Assembly: GCF_022213955.1 (NCBI RefSeq) | Contig: NZ_JAKNTW010000003.1 | Coordinates: forward strand, 1-64,000 | Reading direction: 5' to 3' | Length of the DNA stretch: 64,000 nt | DNA from: Dolomitihabitans soli | GTDB lineage: Bacteria; Actinomycetota; Actinomycetes; Streptosporangiales; Streptosporangiaceae | In this document: positions 51,511-60,413 of the stretch, piece by piece | Layout of the letters: each line of letters starts with the position of its first letter | How positions within the stretch are numbered: the first letter of the stretch is position 1 | Translations under genes and position numbers: made by a program | The notes under the pieces: model-generated | Told to the model about the DNA's origin: nothing | The model's database searches: none | The model's input: the letters and a program-made list of their open reading frames with translations, nothing else

Positions 51511-52869
51511 TCATCGCGTCGGCAGCAGCCGAGCCCGGTCGCCCCGCAGGGCGGACTCGCGGGCGTTCCAGTCATCGACCAGGCCGAGTTCGGTCAGCAG
51601 CCGGTCGCCAGGCGGGAACGCGTCTGCGGATTCCGCCAGCAGCGCGGTCAGCCGGGCGTCGGCCTCGGCGACCCGGCCGGCCGACGCCGGGTCGGCGACG
51701 AGGTTGTCCAGCTGCCAGGGGTCGGTCCGGTGGTCGAACAGCAGCCAGGGCCGGCCGTCAACGGCACGTGCGTAGGTCCACTCGTCGGTGACCATGCCCC
51801 GCCATTCGCCGATCCCCTGGTCGTACCCGTTGTCGAAGCTGACCCAGTTACCGATCAGCAGCTCAGAACGCAGCGACCGGCCGGATCGGAGCCGATCACT
51901 CAGGTCGCGGCCGTACGCCCCGATCGGGGGCAGCCCGAGCAGTCCGAGCAGGGTCGGAGCTAGATCGACCAGACCTAGGAGGCCGGCCGGGCGGTACGCC
52001 GGAACACCGGGCCCATTGATCACCATCGGCACCCGGACGGCCTCCGCGTACGGGCTCTGCTTGGCCCGCAGGCCGTGCGCGCCGAGCATGTCGCCATGAT
52101 CGGAGGTGACCACGATGATCGTGTTCTGGCGTAGCCCGAGCCGGTCCAGTTCCGCCACGATCCGGCCGATCTGCGTGTCCACCGCCGTGATCGCGCTCCA
52201 GTAGAGCCGCTGCACCTCGCGCTGCGCGTCGCTGTCGGGCGTGTTCGGCGGCACCGTCACCCGGTCGATCGGGTAGCCGGCCCGAAGACGCACCGGCACC
52301 GAGTCGTACGGGTCGTGTGGCGGGTTGTAGGAGACCGTGAGAAAGAAAGGAGCCTGCTGCTCGCCGAGGAACTCCAGTGCGAGGTCGGTCTGCACCTCAG
52401 GCTCGTATCCGGTGAACTCGATCCTGGTCGGGCTCTCGGTGCCGACGTAGTAATGACCATCGACGTGATCATGAGAGCAGTCGACCCCGACCCAGTGGTC
52501 GATTCCCGGCCGGGCGGCAGGGGGCACCCATTTGTCGCGGGGCAGTCCGGCCAGATGCCACTTGCCGATCCAGCCGGTCCGGTATCCGGCGTCGGACAGC
52601 GCCGTGCCCAGGGTCTTCAGCCGCGGCGACAGCGGCAGGTCGTTGGCGACCACGCCGTGCTGGTGGGGCAGGCATCCGGTGAGCAGGCTGGCCCGGCTCG
52701 GCCCGCAGACCGGCGAGCTGGCGCAACCGCCGGCGATCGCGGCGCCACCGGCCGCCAGCCGATCGAGGTTCGGGGTGCGGACCTGGGAGACTCTTTCCCC
52801 TTCGAGCCAGCCCTGGTCCTGGCCCCGCCACTGATCGGCCAGCAGAACGACGACGTTGGGAGCTGTCAC
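51511..52869 (-). CDS. Sulfatase (formylglycine-dependent), type I, second enzyme
   Basis: A 452-residue sulfatase. Motifs are NVVVLLADQWRGQDQGWLEG (metal), SSPVCGPSRASLLTG with the CGPSR modification site, WIGKWHLAG and VTSDHGDMLGAHGLRAKQSP (metal). It differs clearly from the neighbouring sulfatase, so the two probably remove sulfate from different positions of one oligosaccharide. No signal peptide. The GTG at 52869 overlaps the stop of the substrate-binding protein gene, which fixes the start. Confidence 0.9.
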   Translation of the reverse strand: MTAPNVVVLLADQWRGQDQGWLEGERVSQVRTPNLDRLAAGGAAIAGGCASSPVCGPSRASLLTGCLPHQHGVVANDLPLSPRLKTLGTALSDAGYRTGWIGKWHLAGLPRDKWVPPAARPGIDHWVGVDCSHDHVDGHYYVGTESPTRIEFTGYEPEVQTDLALEFLGEQQAPFFLTVSYNPPHDPYDSVPVRLRAGYPIDRVTVPPNTPDSDAQREVQRLYWSAITAVDTQIGRIVAELDRLGLRQNTIIVVTSDHGDMLGAHGLRAKQSPYAEAVRVPMVINGPGVPAYRPAGLLGLVDLAPTLLGLLGLPPIGAYGRDLSDRLRSGRSLRSELLIGNWVSFDNGYDQGIGEWRGMVTDEWTYARAVDGRPWLLFDHRTDPWQLDNLVADPASAGRVAEADARLTALLAESADAFPPGDRLLTELGLVDDWNARESALRGDRARLLPTR

Positions 52870-54227
52870 GCCTGGAACTCCTGCGGGTCGACCTCGCCGC
52901 TCTGCACCGCGGCGTCGTAGGCCGTCTGCATCCGCCGGCGCATCGCGGTGAGCGCCGGTTCGAGCGCCGCCGACGGGTCGAGCAGCAGCTTTTCCACCGT
53001 CTGATCGACGCTCTCCCCGTCCACCTGCAGCAGGCCGCCAGGCGTCTTCGGCCACTGCCGATCGAGTTCGGCCGGTCGGAACTGCTGGAGGAGCGCGTTG
53101 TCCTTGATCGCGGCCGAGTCCCAGACGGCGGCGTTCAGCGGCGGCGCCGCCTTCGCCGCCAGCGCCTCCTGGATCCCGTTGCCGACCATCACCTCGAACA
53201 CCGCGGCGGCCTTCTCCGGGTTCTGTGTGGTAGACGAGATCGCGTACGGGTAGCCGGCGTTCATGGGCGAGCGCACCAGCCGCTGCCCGTCCGGCACCGG
53301 CAGCGGGACCGCGATCGCCTTGACCTTGCTGCCCAGATCGGCCAGCGAGGACACGACCGCGCTGCTGGCGATGTACATCCCGGCCTCTCCCTTGCCGAAG
53401 GCGTTGATCGCGACGTCGGCGGTCAGGGTCGCAGCGCCCGGATAGGCCGTCTTGTCGGTGATCATGCTCCGGTAGAGCTCCAGCAGGGGCGCGTACTTGG
53501 TCGACTCGTACTTCTGCGTGGCCGCGTTGAACAGCCCGAACTGGGCCAGCGCCGGGTCGCCCGCCAGCAGCGGAATGTCGACGCTCCACTGCCGGAACCC
53601 GGTCGCCTTGATCGGGATCAGCATGCCGTACGCGTCACCGTTGCCGATCTTGGTGATCGCGGCCGCTGCCCGCCGTACCTCGGAGAAGGTCGCAGGCGGC
53701 GAGTCCGGGTCCAGCCCGGCCTTCTCGAACAGGTCGACGTTGATCACCATCCGGTTGGTGAACGCGGTGGTCGGCACCGCGTACGGCACGCCGCCCCAGA
53801 CGAGCTCGCCGTTCTTCTGGTGGTACGGCGCGGCCTTGTCCAGCACGGCCTTGTCGACCAGATCCGGCAGTGGCTGGACCCACCCGGCCGCGACGAACGC
53901 GCCCAGCTGCGCCGACGGACTGTGGAACAGGTCGGGCGCCCGCTTGGTCTGGAAGCCGAGCCGGACGATCTCTTCGTACTTGTCCGTCGCCTGCGGCTCG
54001 TACCGCACCTCGATGCCGAGCGACTTGCCCTGCTGCTCGTTCCAGGTGCGGAAGAACTCCTGCCGGGCCTTGGCGTGCGCGCCGGCCCGATCCCAGACCA
54101 CGATCGTGGTCAGCTTGTTCGGATCGGCGGAACCGGTCGAGGAGCCGCCGCAGCCGACGAGGGAGACCGCGGCGCCGGCGGCGAGTGTGCCGAGGAAGCC
54201 GCGGCGGGTCAACGAGGAATCGATCAT
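52866..54227 (-). CDS. ABC transporter substrate-binding lipoprotein (carbohydrate)
   Basis: A 453-residue extracellular binding protein (family 1, MalE-like). It has a Tat-like signal LTRRGFLGTLAAGAAVSLVG with lipobox LVGC. The mature part follows the MalE pattern: LTTIVVWDRAGAHAKARQEF, YEEIVRLGFQTKRAPDLFHS, VPYAVPTTAFTNRMVINVDL, FGKGEAGMYIASSAVVSSL and GYPYAISSTTQNPEKAAAVF. It gives the importer its specificity, probably for a sulfated oligosaccharide given the two sulfatases that follow. Confidence 0.9.
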   Translation of the reverse strand: MIDSSLTRRGFLGTLAAGAAVSLVGCGGSSTGSADPNKLTTIVVWDRAGAHAKARQEFFRTWNEQQGKSLGIEVRYEPQATDKYEEIVRLGFQTKRAPDLFHSPSAQLGAFVAAGWVQPLPDLVDKAVLDKAAPYHQKNGELVWGGVPYAVPTTAFTNRMVINVDLFEKAGLDPDSPPATFSEVRRAAAAITKIGNGDAYGMLIPIKATGFRQWSVDIPLLAGDPALAQFGLFNAATQKYESTKYAPLLELYRSMITDKTAYPGAATLTADVAINAFGKGEAGMYIASSAVVSSLADLGSKVKAIAVPLPVPDGQRLVRSPMNAGYPYAISSTTQNPEKAAAVFEVMVGNGIQEALAAKAAPPLNAAVWDSAAIKDNALLQQFRPAELDRQWPKTPGGLLQVDGESVDQTVEKLLLDPSAALEPALTAMRRRMQTAYDAAVQSGEVDPQEFQA

Positions 54228-54240
54228 CAGGGGGCCTTTC

Positions 54241-54897
54241 TCAACCAGAACGAACCGGACCGGACCCGATCCGGCCAGTGGGGATGGTGTCTCGAACCGC
54301 GGCGGCTCGATCGCGAAGTGTGATCACGAAACTGGCCGTGGCCGCCGGCAGCGCGATCAGCAGCAGCGGCCCGAGGTACGGCACGCGGGTCGCCAGGAAG
54401 GGCCCGGCGCCGGCGGCGGCGATCACGGCCACCGTCGCGGCCACCGCCAGCTCGATCCGCGACAGCGCCAGCAGATAGGCCGTCCGCAGCGCCGCGACCG
54501 TACGGCCGGTGCGTTCGAGGCTCACCACCGACCACGGGGCGACCAGCAGCCAGGTCACTCCGGCCACCACGCTGGTGATCAACACCAGCTGGCCGTAGGG
54601 GCCACCGGGTGATGGCCCGAACAGGCCGACGAGCACCAGTACGGCGATGCCGAGATGGCAGCCGGCCAGCCGCAGGGCGGGCAGCAGCCAGCGGCCCAGG
54701 AACCGCAGCGTCTCGCCCGGTCCGAGGGCGGCCTCGCCGTCGGCGTGCCGGCGTTGCTGGGCGATCAGCCACAGGGTGGCCGCCGGCGCGGTGATCACGG
54801 GAAGGCTCAGCAGCACCCAGCAGCAGCTGGTCCAGGCCCAGAACCACCAGCGGGACCAGCCGCGGAGCAGGGCGCTGTCCGGGGCGAACAGGGTCAT
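54241..54897 (-). CDS. YesL/DUF624-like membrane protein
   Basis: A 218-residue protein with five hydrophobic helices. The N-terminus LLRGWSRWWFWAWTSCCWVL followed by LLSLPVITAPAATLWLI is typical for DUF624/YesL proteins, which are found in oligosaccharide uptake operons of Gram-positive bacteria and have no defined biochemical role. It overlaps the MalG-type permease (ATGA) and is followed 13 bases later by the binding protein gene. Confidence 0.78.
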   Translation of the reverse strand: MTLFAPDSALLRGWSRWWFWAWTSCCWVLLSLPVITAPAATLWLIAQQRRHADGEAALGPGETLRFLGRWLLPALRLAGCHLGIAVLVLVGLFGPSPGGPYGQLVLITSVVAGVTWLLVAPWSVVSLERTGRTVAALRTAYLLALSRIELAVAATVAVIAAAGAGPFLATRVPYLGPLLLIALPAATASFVITLRDRAAAVRDTIPTGRIGSGPVRSG

Positions 54898-55802
54898 CCC
54901 TTCACCGACCCGTCCGTCCAGCCGCGGACGAAGTGCCGCTGCAGCACGATGAAGATCACCACGATCGGCACCAGCGCCATGTTCGCGCCGGCCAGCACCG
55001 TGTTGTACGGCGTCATTCCCTCGGCGGCGTCATACTGCAGCGCGCTCACGCCCACGACCAGAGTGCGCAGGTCGGGGGCGGCGAGTGAGAACACCAACGG
55101 CACCTGGTAGTTGTTCCAGGACGCCTGGAAGCCGAGGATCACCGTGGTGGCGAGGATCGGCCGCATCATCGGGAAGGCGATCCGCCAGTAGGTGCCGAAC
55201 AGCCCGCAGCCGTCGACCCGGGCCGCGTCCTCCATCTCGGTGCCGAGGCCGAGCACGAACGCCTTGATCAGGAACACGTGCACCAGCATGATCCCGGCCA
55301 GCTGGACCAGCGCGATCCCGAGCAGGTTGTCCAGGCCCAGCGCCTCGGCGATCACGTACTGCGGGTAGAGCGTCGCCGTGGTCAGGCCGACGAACAGCGT
55401 GCCGACGTACAGGCCCTCGAGGAACCGCTGGCCGCGGAGCCGGCGCCGGGCCAGCACGTACCCGGTCATGCTGGAGGCGAGCGTGTCCAGCACCACGACC
55501 AGGGCCGTGACGATCAGGCTGTTGACGAAGTAGCGGGAGAAGTCGGCCGTGGTCCACGCCTGGAGGTAGGTGCCCCACTCCCAGACCCGGGGCAGGATTC
55601 CGCCGTTCCTGCTGAGGATCTGGTCCAGCGGCGACACCGAGGCGAACAGGCCGAAGATGAGTGGCGAAAGCATGATCAACGCCGCCGCGACCAGGATCAC
55701 GTGCAGCAGCACGGTCAGCGGGCGGATTCTGCGTCCGCGCCGGGCCGGCACGGCAGGGGCGACCGTCCGGCCGGCGGGTTCGGTGATGACGGGCGTGCTC
55801 AT
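54894..55802 (-). CDS. Carbohydrate ABC permease, MalG type
   Basis: A 302-residue permease with six membrane helices. The cytoplasmic EAA motif that docks with the ATPase is seen in EMEDAARVDGCGLFGTYWRI followed by AFPMMRPILATT. No ATPase gene lies in the operon. Actinomycete importers of this class usually share a global MsiK-type ATPase. Start 55802 overlaps the stop of the MalF-type gene. Confidence 0.92.
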   Translation of the reverse strand: MSTPVITEPAGRTVAPAVPARRGRRIRPLTVLLHVILVAAALIMLSPLIFGLFASVSPLDQILSRNGGILPRVWEWGTYLQAWTTADFSRYFVNSLIVTALVVVLDTLASSMTGYVLARRRLRGQRFLEGLYVGTLFVGLTTATLYPQYVIAEALGLDNLLGIALVQLAGIMLVHVFLIKAFVLGLGTEMEDAARVDGCGLFGTYWRIAFPMMRPILATTVILGFQASWNNYQVPLVFSLAAPDLRTLVVGVSALQYDAAEGMTPYNTVLAGANMALVPIVVIFIVLQRHFVRGWTDGSVKG

Positions 55803-56734
55803 GCCGCGGTCCTCCCGCTCCGGTTGATCCGCAGATAGGCCACGGAGATGATGCCGACGATCACGCTCGCGGTGATGCCGAGCGCGGCGGCGTACCCGAT
55901 CTGCGGCACCGATTCCGGCTCGAAGAAGAACCGGTAGAGGTAGGTGAACATCACCTCGGTACTCCCGGCCGGGCCACCGTCGGTGAGCGTCTTGACCAGG
56001 TCGAAGCTGCGCAGGGTGCCGATGATCGAGATCAGGATCACCACGCGCGTCACCGGGGCCAGCAACGGCAGCACGATGTGCCGCAGCGTCGACCGGTGAC
56101 CGGCGCCTTCCAGCGACGCGCTCTCCAGCAGCTCGTTCGGGATCGTCATCATGCCGGCGAAGAAGAGCAGCAGGTTGATCCCGAGGTGGGCCCAGACGCC
56201 GACCCCGATCAGGCTGACGAGCGCGCCGCCGGCCTCGCCCAGGAACCGGATCGGCTCCTCCAGCAGGCCAGACCCGGTGAGCAGCTGGTTGATCGGCCCG
56301 CCGGTCTCCCGCAGCAGGAAGACGAAGATGATGCCGATGATCGCCGGCGACAGCACGTGCGGCAGAAACAGGATCGTCCGGTACACGGTGCCGGCGCGAA
56401 CCCCACGGAAGAACACGTAGGCCAGCACCAGCGCCAGCGGGATCTCGATGACCAACCGGCCGAACCCGAACTTCAGCGTGTTCAGCACCGCCAGCCACCA
56501 CTGTTCGTCGCCGATCATCCGCTGATAGTTGGCCACCCCGGTGAACCGCAGCGCCGAGAACCCGTTCCACCGCTGGAAGCTGAACCACAACAGCCAGCCG
56601 ATCGGCAGCAGCGCGAAGGCGAGATACGGCAACAGGCTCGGCAGCAACATGAGACGACCGACACCGTCCTCGCGCCGGTGCCACTGCGCGCGACGCGGCG
56701 TGGACTGCCGTGGAGAGCGGACAACTGTGGACAT
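55799..56734 (-). CDS. Carbohydrate ABC permease, MalF type
   Basis: A 311-residue permease, partner of the MalG-type subunit. Six helices begin with LMLLPSLLPYLAFALLPIGW. The EAA loop is NELLESASLEGAGHRSTLRH, followed by IVLPLLAPVTR. It is the first gene of the importer/sulfatase operon. SD AAGGGG precedes the ATG, and the palindrome TTAGATCGATCTAA lies about 75 bases upstream. Confidence 0.92.
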   Translation of the reverse strand: MSTVVRSPRQSTPRRAQWHRREDGVGRLMLLPSLLPYLAFALLPIGWLLWFSFQRWNGFSALRFTGVANYQRMIGDEQWWLAVLNTLKFGFGRLVIEIPLALVLAYVFFRGVRAGTVYRTILFLPHVLSPAIIGIIFVFLLRETGGPINQLLTGSGLLEEPIRFLGEAGGALVSLIGVGVWAHLGINLLLFFAGMMTIPNELLESASLEGAGHRSTLRHIVLPLLAPVTRVVILISIIGTLRSFDLVKTLTDGGPAGSTEVMFTYLYRFFFEPESVPQIGYAAALGITASVIVGIISVAYLRINRSGRTAA

Positions 56735-56809
56735 CCGTGCCCCTTCCTTGGTCGAGTCCGCCGGTCGGGCTCGCGCCGATCCGGCCTCACCGACTCGGTT
56801 CGGGACAAC

Positions 56810-56823
56810 TTAGATCGATCTAA
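56810..56823. promoter_or_regulatory. Palindromic LacI-type operator of the importer operon
   Basis: Perfect 14-bp palindrome TTAGATCGATCTAA with a central CG, as in LacI-family operators, between lacI and the first permease gene. Two direct copies of GGTCAACCAT (56831-56840 and 56858-56867) lie on the side of the lacI gene and may be part of the promoter. Confidence 0.65.
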
Positions 56824-56904
56824 ATTGGCGGGTCAACCATATCGATAAAAACCGGTAGGTCAACCATGAAATAGGCGGGCCGGCTTACTGGCAGGCGAGA
56901 TCGC

Positions 56905-57945
56905 TCAGTGACAGCCGCAGGACGCGCGAGCGTGGATCTCGGGCGCCGGAGGGGTACAGCTGCCCTCGACCGGCATCCCCATCTCGGCCAGCAGCACCCG
57001 GCCGCAGACCCGGCCCAGCTCGACCGGGTCGGTGGCGACGCTGCTGATCGACGGGTTCCACATCGCCGACTGGTGGAGGTCGTCGATGCCGAGCACCGCA
57101 CAGGGCGCCGCGTCGGGGGTACCGAGCCGCAACGCCTTGGCCAGGCCGTAGGCCACGTTGTCGCTGTGACACAGCACCCCGTCGGGCGGCGGCCCGGCCG
57201 CGAGCAACTCGGCGGCACGGCGGTACGCGGCGTCCGGGGTCGCCTCCAGCGGCTCCGACCAGGTCGCGTCCCAGTCGGCAGCGGCTTCGGTGACCGCCCG
57301 CCGGAAGGTCTCCATCCGGCCGACCCGCGGCGAGGCCAGCGGGTCGCCGCCGAAGTAGGCCACCCGGCGGCAGCCGTGCACGGTGATCAGGTGCTCGGCA
57401 CCGAGCCGGCCGATCGCCGCCTCGTCGGTGCCGACGAACGGCAGTTCCACGCCGTCGATGTGCCGCAGCAGCAGCACCGTCGGCAGGCCGCTGCGGCGTA
57501 TGTCGGCGAAATGGTCCGCGGTCGAGGTCAGCGCGGGGATGGTGACCACGCCGGCCGCGCGGTGCCCCACCAGAGACCGGAGGATCTGCCGTTGCAGGTC
57601 CACCCGGTCCACCGTGTTGGCGATCATGACGAACAGGCCGACCTCCCCGAGCACCTCCTGCACGCCCAGCGACACCTCGGCGACGAACGGGTTCATCACG
57701 TCCGGCATCACCAGCCCGACCAGGTCGTTGCGCTGGGTCCGCAGGTTGGCGGCGGCCTGGTTGTAGATGTATCCCAGCCGCTCGGCCTCGACCAGGACAG
57801 CGCTCCGGGTCGCTTCTGACACCAGCGGGCTGTTCCGCATCACCAGCGAGACGGTGGCCCGGGACAGGCCGAGCGCGTTGGCCACATCGAGCATCCGTAC
57901 CCGGCGCGCACCGAGCCGGTCGTCCTGCTCCCCGTCTTCTCGCAT
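56905..57945 (-). CDS. LacI family transcriptional regulator
   Basis: A 346-residue repressor. The N-terminal LacI helix-turn-helix reads RMLDVANALGLSRATVSLVM, and the hinge region follows at YIYNQAAANLRTQRNDLVGL. The periplasmic-binding-protein-like domain includes LVMPDVMNPFVAEVSLGVQE and a final SISSVATDPVELGRVCGRVL. ATG 57945 has GGGAGGTG upstream. The C-terminal CGCH tail is unusual. It precedes the importer/sulfatase operon on the same strand. The palindrome after it is the probable target. Confidence 0.93.
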   Translation of the reverse strand: MREDGEQDDRLGARRVRMLDVANALGLSRATVSLVMRNSPLVSEATRSAVLVEAERLGYIYNQAAANLRTQRNDLVGLVMPDVMNPFVAEVSLGVQEVLGEVGLFVMIANTVDRVDLQRQILRSLVGHRAAGVVTIPALTSTADHFADIRRSGLPTVLLLRHIDGVELPFVGTDEAAIGRLGAEHLITVHGCRRVAYFGGDPLASPRVGRMETFRRAVTEAAADWDATWSEPLEATPDAAYRRAAELLAAGPPPDGVLCHSDNVAYGLAKALRLGTPDAAPCAVLGIDDLHQSAMWNPSISSVATDPVELGRVCGRVLLAEMGMPVEGSCTPPAPEIHARASCGCH

Positions 57946-58259
57946 GTCCCACCTCCCGCGCCGACCCGTACCGCGTCCATGGGCTGGAAGCACTGCCGCC
58001 GGACGGAACCACGTCCAATGATCATCACGTGCTCGGGCGGCCTCAGGATAGCCCTGATAGGCGAGAGTCGCGGAGGCACTACGCCGCCGTGCCCTGGAGT
58101 GCGATCAGGGCACGCGCATCCACGTGCCGCTGACCTGGCAGAAGCGGCGGTACGACCGGCCGCTCCTACTCCTTCACGGTGAACACGATCTTGCGGCGCT
58201 TGCCTGCGACCCCGTCATAGCCGATGGAGGCCACCCGGAGAATCGGGCCACGTGCCGAT
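57946..58259. other. Gap with possible relic
   Basis: About 310 bases. On the minus strand near 58166-58245 a frame ends SIGYDGVAGKRRKIVFTVKE and stop, which looks like the C-terminus of a larger protein, but nothing upstream continues it. No gene supported. Confidence 0.35.
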
Positions 58260-59570
58260 CTATCCGAGCACTGGGTAGTTCGCGCGGAACACGTTGTGCG
58301 GGTCACGGGCCCGCTTGATCTCCCGCAGCCGTGCGAGCGCGCTGCCGGAGAAGGACTTCGCCGCCGTGTCACCGGGGGACAGCATGGTGTACGGCTTGCG
58401 GCCGCTGATGTAGGCCTCCAGGTCGGCCACGACCTCGGCCTGCTTGGCGCGCGTCGCATCGGCCGCGTGCGGCAGGCCGAGACCCAGCAGGCCGAGCAGG
58501 TACGGCTCAGCCACCGCGCCGCTCGCACCGGCCCCGCCGCCCGGCTCGGCGAGCGCCCCGCCCAGGTGCCTGATCTGCACGTTGATAAGCGGTTCGACCG
58601 GGTTGGCCAGCAGGAGCTCCACCGCGTCCGCGTCCAGGCCGGTGAGCAGCTCCGCACGAGCGAGTGATGGGGCCGGATCGGTGGGTTCGGCGGCGATGTC
58701 ACCCAGGTCGGCAACCGGGACGACGCCGCGGCTGTCGGAGATCGCGCCCTCGATCTTGTCGATGCGCGCCAGCAGGTCCTTCCCCTGAGCCGCCTCACCC
58801 AGGTAGGCCAGATCCAGCGTGACCATCGGCGACGCGCCGGGGGGCTGGAGCCGGTTGATCCAGACACTGAGTTCACGCGGCGCCCCGGCGGTGATCTCCA
58901 GGAACGCGTCGTACACCTCCCTGGTCCGGTGCTCCGGCCAGATCACGCGCCCGCCGTACAGGACTGGCGCGGGATACAGCTCGAGTTCGAGGGCGGTCAC
59001 CACCGCGAAGTCCCCGCCACCGCCGCGCAGCGCCCAGAACAGCTCGGGATCGGACTCGGCGGTCACCCGGCCCGGCTCGCCATCGGCGTCCACGATGTCG
59101 ATAGCCCGCACGCTGTCGGAGGCGAAGCCGTACTTGCGGCTGAACCAGCCGACCCCACCGCCCAGGGTGTAGCCGGTCACGCTGACCCCCGGCGCGCTGC
59201 CGGACAGGCCGGTCAGACCCAGCGGACCGGCCGCCGCCAGCACCTGCCCCCACTTCACGCCCGCGCCCACCCGGACCACGCGCTCCTCCGCGCGTACCTC
59301 CACCTCGTTCAGCAGGCCCGTACGCAGCAGGATCAGGCCTTCCACATCACCGGAGGCGCCATGCCCGCTCGGCTGCGCGGTCACCGTCATACCCGCCCGC
59401 CGCGCGTAACGCACGAGCGTCGCCACGTCATCGGCATCCGCGGCCTCCGTCACGGCCGCCACCGGCTGCCTGACGGTCAGATTCCACGCGGTGGCCGCCT
59501 GTTCGAAGCCGTCCTCATCGGGCAGGAGCACGTGCCCCTTCAGGACACCGCGCAAATCGTTGATCGTCAT
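58260..59570 (-). CDS. FAD-binding (BBE/VAO-type) oxidoreductase
   Basis: A 436-residue flavoprotein. The PCMH-type FAD domain covers about 35-210 (VAAVTEAADADDVATLVRYA, the possible flavin-linking His in PSGHGASGDVEGLILL, and TLGGGVGWFSRKYGFASDSV followed by WALRGGGGDFAVVT). The C-terminal berberine-bridge (BBE) tail reads LREIKRARDPHNVFRANYPV. The Cys that forms the second flavin bond in bicovalent members is not obvious, so a single link through His is likely. The substrate is an alcohol, sugar or alkaloid-like compound, unknown here. ATG 59570 has AAGGAG upstream. No biosynthetic genes are adjacent. Confidence 0.88.
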   Translation of the reverse strand: MTINDLRGVLKGHVLLPDEDGFEQAATAWNLTVRQPVAAVTEAADADDVATLVRYARRAGMTVTAQPSGHGASGDVEGLILLRTGLLNEVEVRAEERVVRVGAGVKWGQVLAAAGPLGLTGLSGSAPGVSVTGYTLGGGVGWFSRKYGFASDSVRAIDIVDADGEPGRVTAESDPELFWALRGGGGDFAVVTALELELYPAPVLYGGRVIWPEHRTREVYDAFLEITAGAPRELSVWINRLQPPGASPMVTLDLAYLGEAAQGKDLLARIDKIEGAISDSRGVVPVADLGDIAAEPTDPAPSLARAELLTGLDADAVELLLANPVEPLINVQIRHLGGALAEPGGGAGASGAVAEPYLLGLLGLGLPHAADATRAKQAEVVADLEAYISGRKPYTMLSPGDTAAKSFSGSALARLREIKRARDPHNVFRANYPVLG

Positions 59571-59689
59571 CGTCGTCTCCTTTTTCGAGTTCTCACAAAT
59601 GCGGGGGAACACCGTTGCTGCGCCCTGACCGCGCTGTTCTGCTGCTGGATGGTGGGACGCTTCAAAGCGCTCCGGCCGCCGGACCGCGT

Positions 59690-59927
59690 GGTTTACGCGA
59701 TCGCAGGAGCGCGCTGATCGCCGTCATCACCGCGGCGATGGCGCCGTGGATGCCGTAGGGGACCGCTTTGGGACGTTGCCGCGCAGCACGATCACCGCGT
59801 CGCCGACGGGTATGGCGCCGGCAGCCGGCATGAACCAGCCCAGCAGGTGGGTCGTCCCGCCGGCCGGCACGATGAAGATGACCAGCCCTGAAGCGATGTC
59901 GCGCACGCGAACGCCGACACGCGCCAA
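59690..59927 (-). pseudogene. Decayed DUF4267 gene
   Basis: The minus strand reads GVRVRDIASGLVIFIVPAGG and GWFMPAAGAIPVGDAVIVLR, the central part of DUF4267 proteins. The continuation YGIHGAIAAVMTAISALLR is in the next frame, after a shift at about 59778. The first membrane helix is missing. It lies directly after an intact DUF4267 gene and is probably a degenerated tandem duplicate. Confidence 0.55.
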
Positions 59928-59934
59928 GGTGGCG

Positions 59935-60360
59935 TCAGGCGGGCTGCGGGGCGGGCGTCGCCGGAGCGGCCGCGACCTTGCGGGTCTCGCGCATCATCAG
60001 CAGGCCGTTGACCACCATCAGCGTCGCGGTCAGGCCGTGGACGCCGAGCGCGGTGGCCACGGAGCCGTGGTGGGCCAGCACGGTGGTCATGTCGCCGTAC
60101 GCGGCGAAGGCCTCCACCAGCAGCACCCAGCCCAGCGCCCGGCGGTGGCCCGTCACCAGCAGAATGCCCAGGACCAGGGCCAAGACGACGTCGCGGATTC
60201 CCTTGATGATCAGAAAGCCGCCGCCGTCGCCGGACGGCCAGCTCGGCAGGCCGAAGCCCGGCGCCGTCGTCTCCGGGCTCAGGATGAACTCCACCCCGAA
60301 CCAGAGGATGAAGAGGATGAAGGCGGCGGCCAGGACGGTGTTGATCTTCTTCAGCGACAT
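59935..60360 (-). CDS. DUF4267 membrane protein
   Basis: A 141-residue inner-membrane protein with four helices. Family landmarks are INTVLAAAFILFILWFGVEF, then FLIIKGIRDVVLALVLGILL and GWVLLVEAFAAYGDMTTVLA followed by VHGLTATLMVVNGLLMM. No function is known. ATG 60360 has AAGGGGAAG upstream. A broken copy lies downstream and a hemerythrin-domain gene upstream. Confidence 0.82.
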   Translation of the reverse strand: MSLKKINTVLAAAFILFILWFGVEFILSPETTAPGFGLPSWPSGDGGGFLIIKGIRDVVLALVLGILLVTGHRRALGWVLLVEAFAAYGDMTTVLAHHGSVATALGVHGLTATLMVVNGLLMMRETRKVAAAPATPAPQPA

Positions 60361-60413
60361 TGTTCTTCCCCTTGCGAGTCTTTGCGAGCTTGGTGAGCTT
60401 GGGAGTCGTGTGG

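Noticed and set aside
49917-51791. 624-codon plus-strand frame
   Set aside because: Antisense to the first sulfatase gene; no recognisable domain and GC-shadow composition.
53497-54612. 371-codon plus-strand frame
   Set aside because: Antisense to the substrate-binding lipoprotein gene; no family signature.
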